From the NCBI RefSeq assembly GCF_025602895.1, contig NW_026516283.1:153642-217641 (forward strand): DNA of 64,000 bases, read 5' to 3'. The number at the start of each line of letters is the position of its first letter. Within the stretch, counting starts at the first letter, position 1. This stretch comes from Polychytrium aggregatum (taxonomy: Eukaryota; Chytridiomycota; Chytridiomycetes; Polychytriales). The position numbers and the translations under genes were made by a program. The notes under the pieces were generated by a model that had not been told where the DNA came from, did not search any database, and saw only the letters and a list, made by a program, of their open reading frames with translations. Shown piece after piece: positions 60,187 through 64,000 of the stretch.

Positions 60187-62404
60187 ATGTTCAAGCTCAC
60201 CTCTGTCTGCACCGCCGCTGTCGCTCTGGTCTTGGCCGCTGACGGTGTCGCCGCCTGGGGCGCCACTGGCCATATGCTCGTCGGCAATGTGGCCCAGAGC
60301 TTCCTGTCGCAGGTGCGGTGCCGTTGCCTGTGTCGGCAATGTCCAGACCACTCGGCGCCTGGACGAGACCGACTTTGGCTCGTCGACTTACTCCGGCTCG
60401 TCGACTTACTCCGGCTCGGCTCGCCAACCTATCCCGGCTGCTTGTTTCCAGAACTCCATCAATGTCATCAACCAGCTCCAGCTGCTTGCCAGCTATGGCA
60501 ACACTCTCGAAGCCAGCGTCCCCGCTTCGTCCGTGTGCAATTGGGCCGATCAAGTCAAGTACACTGCTGGCTACACCTGGTCCGCCCCGCTGCGTGAGTT
60601 CCAGTCGACTGTCACCTGGGTCGTTGCTGACCTCGATTTTCCAAGCCAGCCGCTGACCTCCGACACTCTCCACAGACTTTGTCGACACTGTCGACAACCC
60701 ACCGGTTTCGTGCTCGTAAGTGTCCCGCTGTCTCCCACCCCGCCCTCGAGTCCTGTCGGATACTGCCTCGCTCGTCCCGCTGACAATCTGGCCACAACCG
60801 ACTGGCCGCCTGTTGGAATCTACAGCTTCAACTACGCGCGGGATTGCCCCGGAGGCAACTGCGTTGTTGGCGCCATCGCCAACTACACCAGCAGACTGAA
60901 CTGCAACAACAACTACGGCCAGTCTGCCCAGGTCGAAGCCCTCCGTAAGTACCGCAGACCCGCGTGCGATTCCATGAACGCATGATCCGATTGCCCGACC
61001 AGGTGCTTGTATCCAGCTGACTGCTTCGCCGGCCCACCGCGGGTTCTTGCTCTTGTTTCTGTTGTTCCTGCTCTTCCAGAGTTCTTGACCCGTGAGTAAC
61101 TCCAGTTCCGCCAAGACACCGGTCGGACAGGGGAGATGCAAGCACCATACTGTCGCGCTGGAGTCGAGGATCTCACTGGACTGATGCTCATGACAGCGAT
61201 CGTGAGATGCTTGCCTCCATCAGCACTGCGCCGAGACGGGACCGCTGGCATTGGGAACTAACACTCCTCACATCGTTGGATGCATGCAGACTTCTTCGGT
61301 GACATCACCCAGCCCCTGCACGCCGTGAGTACTGGCATCGCACATCGACTGATGCTCTTGTTGCTGCCAGACACCGACGCAACCGCTGACGCAACCACTC
61401 TCTCACCCAGTGTGGCCGCGATCTGGGCGGAAACAACATCCCCGTTGTGTTTGACGGCGTCAAGACAAACCTGCATCACATCTGGGACACCGAAATCCCT
61501 GTGAGTCCATCCGCTGAGGCTTGACACTTGTGGGCGATTTGCAGCAGCCACAATCCTGGAGCACCATCAATGCCGCTTCGAGCTCCACTGACACATGTGC
61601 ATCTGCTGGCAGGAGAAAATCATGGCCGAGGACTATGGCAACAGCTACACCACCTTTGCCAACGCTCTGATCTCCAAGATCCAGAACGACTATGCCTCCC
61701 AGACGGCCTCGTGGGTGGCCTGCACCGATCTCTCGAGCAACGCCTGCCCCTCGGCCTGGGCCGCTGACTCGAACTCGTTTGACTGCTCGACTGTCTTCAA
61801 CGCCGAGGCCACCTCGGGCGATGATCTTGGCGGCGACTATTTCAATGTAAGCACGCCCTGACCTGATCAAAGGAAGCCGTGGAGTGTGGATGGTACTGAT
61901 GCTGCTGTCGATTCACAGAACGTCAAGAGCATTGTCGACCTCCAGCTGGCCAAGGCCGGATATCGCCTTGCCATGTGGCTGAACAACGTCCTGGGCACTT
62001 GTTCGTCGGGCGGGTCTTCCACCAGTGCCGTTGTCTCCACCAGTGCCGCTGTCTCCACCACCACCTCTGCCTCTACCACCGCTGCTGCTTCCACCACTGC
62101 TGCTGCTTCCACGACCACCCCCGTTGTTACTACCACCACCAAGAAGACCACCACCAAGAAGACCACCACCAAGCAGACTACTACCAAGCAGACTACTACC
62201 AAGCAGACCACCACCAAGCAGACCACGACTCCCTCCGCCATCCCCACTGGCCTCCCCACCGCCGGCCAGCCCTGCTCTGTTGGTGGTCAATTCAGCTGCG
62301 GCTCGGCCAACGACATCCTCATCTGTGTGGACACCTGGATCGTGCTCGGCACCTGTGCCTCGGGACTGTCCTGCGATCCGGCCAGCTTCACCTGCCGCAA
62401 CTAG
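60187..62404 (+). CDS. Secreted S1/P1 nuclease with C-terminal chitin-binding-like module
   Basis: Exon 1 (60187-60312) encodes a signal peptide whose cleavage after GVAA would expose Trp24, the N-terminal zinc ligand of the family (WGATGHMLVGNVAQSFL). Later exons contain CNWADQVKYTAGYTWSAPLHF (split at 60593), NYARDCPGGNCVVGAIANYT, DFFGDITQPLHA, NLHHIWDTEI and AKAGYRLAMWLNNVL. These supply the Asp/His zinc ligands of the trinuclear centre. It cleaves single-stranded DNA and RNA outside the cell. After the catalytic domain comes a Ser/Thr linker with KKTTT/KQTTT repeats (62140-62230), then a Cys-rich module (GQPCSVGGQFSCGS to CDPASFTCRN) resembling the CBM19 chitin-binding type. Introns number about eight; the first holds a duplicated 18-bp unit. 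Confidence 0.9.
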
Positions 62405-62458
62405 CTCGATCTGTGAGGCCAAATCGCTCCAATATCAGCAAATGTGTGCGAATCCCTG

Positions 62459-62464
62459 AATAAA
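62459..62464 (+). terminator. Polyadenylation signal (AATAAA)
   Basis: AATAAA lies 55 bp after the stop codon of the S1/P1 nuclease gene, a typical distance. From 62470 to 63150 there is no convincing gene, only a CCCACAT repeat near 63008-63035. Confidence 0.5.
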
Positions 62465-63151
62465 CATTGATTCCTTCGAGCTTGTCATCCATAGGTCCCG
62501 GCACCGTCGCTGCCGTTCTGGAGTTGATCGATCGATCACTGGATGTGACGGATGGCCGTGGGACAGACCGGTGAAGGTGGGTGCGATTGCAACCAACAGG
62601 GAAGTGAGCAGCCACCCCGAAAGCAATCGTGCGCCCCACTTGATCTGGCTAATGTTGCAGGCATTGCATCTTTCGTTGATCCAACAAGATATCGCATCCT
62701 GTTTGGGGGATACTCCGATGGCGGGAGAGATGGAGCAAAGGCAGAGAGGCAATCGAGGGGTGCGGTGGCGCTTTCCACTTTGCTCCCATCCACTGCATTA
62801 TCCCATGGTGCTTCTGGATTATCCCGTGGTGCTCCTGCATTATCGGAGCAGAGACAGACACCCACAGATGCCACCAGCGACAGCCGAGCAGCGACAGCCA
62901 ATGCCAGAGTGGCAGGTGGACCACTCGCCCCAGGTTCCACAGACGCGAACCCCGAACCAGTCATGGCCATTCCGATCGGCGAGGGGGTGAATCTGCATGC
63001 CATCCCACACCCCACATCCCACATCCCACATCCCACACCCATCCCACACCCATCCCACTCCATCCCGCCGCATCTCGTCTTGCCTGCCCCTTTCCCTCTC
63101 CTCGTCCTCTTCCTCCCCCGATCTCCCCTGCTCCGTCGCATCCGCCACCAA

Positions 63152-64000
63152 ATGGCCTCGAGCTCCAGTCTCCCGGCCAAGTCGTCGATGGATGTGGATG
63201 TCGATATGGATGTGGATGACACAACCTCGAAAGCCCCTGTCCAGCAAACCCAGCCCGAGCCGTCAGACACGGCATCCTCCAAACCAGCCGACTCCCTTGG
63301 TCCCTGGCTCCATCCCATCGAGTGTCTCATCAACGGCGCCCGCGACGAGCCCGATGCCCTCCTGATCAACACATACGAGAGCGGTGCCTCCGAGCGACAC
63401 TCCTATCGCCAGGTGTGGAGGAGAGCATACTCGATCGCCCAGGGGCTCAGGGCCCTCGCCGGCTGGGACGACGCCGACCACGAGGTCATCGGCACCTTCT
63501 GCGAGTCCGAGGTCAACTGGGTGTTCTATTCCCTTGCAGTGTGGATGCTTGGCAAGTGAGTGCTGCTTGGATGCGATCGAGGGCGAGTCCCGCTGCATCA
63601 GTCGTCTGCTGCTTGCTTGCTCCACACATCCGCCACCAGCACTGTCGATCCAGTGCCATCGTTCATGCTCTGTCCTGGTTTGTGATCCCTCCTGACTCTG
63701 CGATCCTCCCTCCTGGCTCTGTGATCCTCCCTCCTGGCTCTGTGATCCTCCTGACTCTCCTCGCTCGTCCCTTGACCACCATCCAGGAAGACAATCAACT
63801 TTGGTCTCAACCTGCCTCCGGCTGCCCGAAAGGCTCTGTGCGACAGGTGTGTTGTCTGTGGGCATGTCTGGATCGTCTGTGGGCATGTCTATTGTCTGTG
63901 AGATAGTTCGACCTCAGAAGTGATGATGGCGGCAGAGAGGGTGTCGATTGATAAACAGCAGCTGACAGGGCTGTATCCATCCAGATACTCAATCAAGTAT
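63152..64000 (+). CDS. AMP-binding (acyl-CoA synthetase/adenylating) enzyme, 3' partial
   Basis: Exon 1 (63152-63555) starts MASSSSLPAKSSMDVDVD, with an Asp-rich N-terminus, then LGPWLHPIECLINGARDEPD, ERHSYRQVWRRAYSIAQGL and IGTFCESEVNWVFYSLAVWM. Exon 2 (63787-63846) continues KTINFGLNLPPAARKALCDR. The pattern (SYRQVW...A..L...G...VGxFCxxExxW..) is that of the N-terminal subdomain of the ANL superfamily. The ATP-binding motifs lie beyond the window, so substrate class cannot be told. The intron 63556-63786 contains a roughly 19-21-bp repeat (near 63702-63760). The sequence after 63846 is intron up to the window end, as far as visible. Confidence 0.65.

Noticed and set aside
61867-62259. Minus-strand frame with VVVCLVVV repeats
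   Set aside because: Antisense shadow of the Thr/Lys linker repeat of the S1/P1 nuclease.

Overview
The window looks like nuclear DNA of a zoosporic (chytrid-type) fungus. Nearly every gene is broken by short GT-AG introns, several with a CTAAC-like branch site. The gene set is fungal or opisthokont: POM152 nucleoporin, PAR-1/MARK kinase, Ndt80/PhoG factor, DEAH helicase, REEP/HVA22 protein, S1/P1 nuclease. It is combined with families prominent in early-diverging fungi: a TKL-like kinase with Sel1 repeats, a Venus-flytrap receptor, and TnpB/Fanzor relics. The placement is inferred from gene content only. I see no CRISPR array, rRNA or tRNA.

Layout. 1-2.3 kb: 3' part of a proline iminopeptidase (+). 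2.6-5.0 kb: ER-lumen beta-propeller-like protein ending in HKEL (+). 5.3-6.2 kb: Ser/Pro-rich single-pass membrane protein (-). 6.8-7.8 kb: SPRY protein (+). 8.3-10.4 kb: low-complexity protein of unknown function (-). 12.1-15.4 kb: TKL-like kinase with Sel1 repeats (-). 16.0-17.5 kb: seven-helix receptor (-). 18.0-21.2 kb: a five-module RNA-repair protein (-). 21.7-26.7 kb: POM152 (-). 27.5-27.75 kb: a 285-bp inverted-repeat element holding the C-terminal end of a TnpB/Fanzor nuclease. 28.0-29.0 kb: REEP/HVA22 (+). 29.3-32.0 kb: MARK/PAR-1 kinase (-). 33.4-36.8 kb: DEAH-box helicase (-). 37.1-40.2 kb: F-box/LRR protein (+). 40.7-41.2 kb: small hypothetical gene (-). 41.6-45.5 kb: Venus-flytrap receptor with many membrane helices (-). 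45.95-49.85 kb: unresolved multi-exon coding region (+). 50.9-52.5 kb: Ndt80/PhoG factor (-). 53.7-55.8 kb: GH5-like glycosidase with a membrane hairpin in its barrel (+). 56.4-56.8 kb: copia-type integrase relic (-). 57.3-59.2 kb: Fpg-type DNA glycosylase (+). 60.2-62.4 kb: secreted S1/P1 nuclease with a chitin-binding tail (+). 63.15 kb to the end: start of an AMP-binding enzyme (+).

The genes do not form a pathway cluster; this is ordinary eukaryotic gene order. The most interesting item is the protein at 17971-21215. It joins a 2H phosphoesterase, a helical TPR-like part, a Cys-based phosphatase, a P-loop polynucleotide kinase and a nucleotidyl-transferase RNA ligase in one chain of about 1,020 residues, with all visible catalytic motifs intact. 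Also notable are the Fanzor-derived inverted-repeat elements, two of which sit just beyond stop codons; a roughly 300-bp dispersed repeat (three copies); and many short tandem repeats inside introns.
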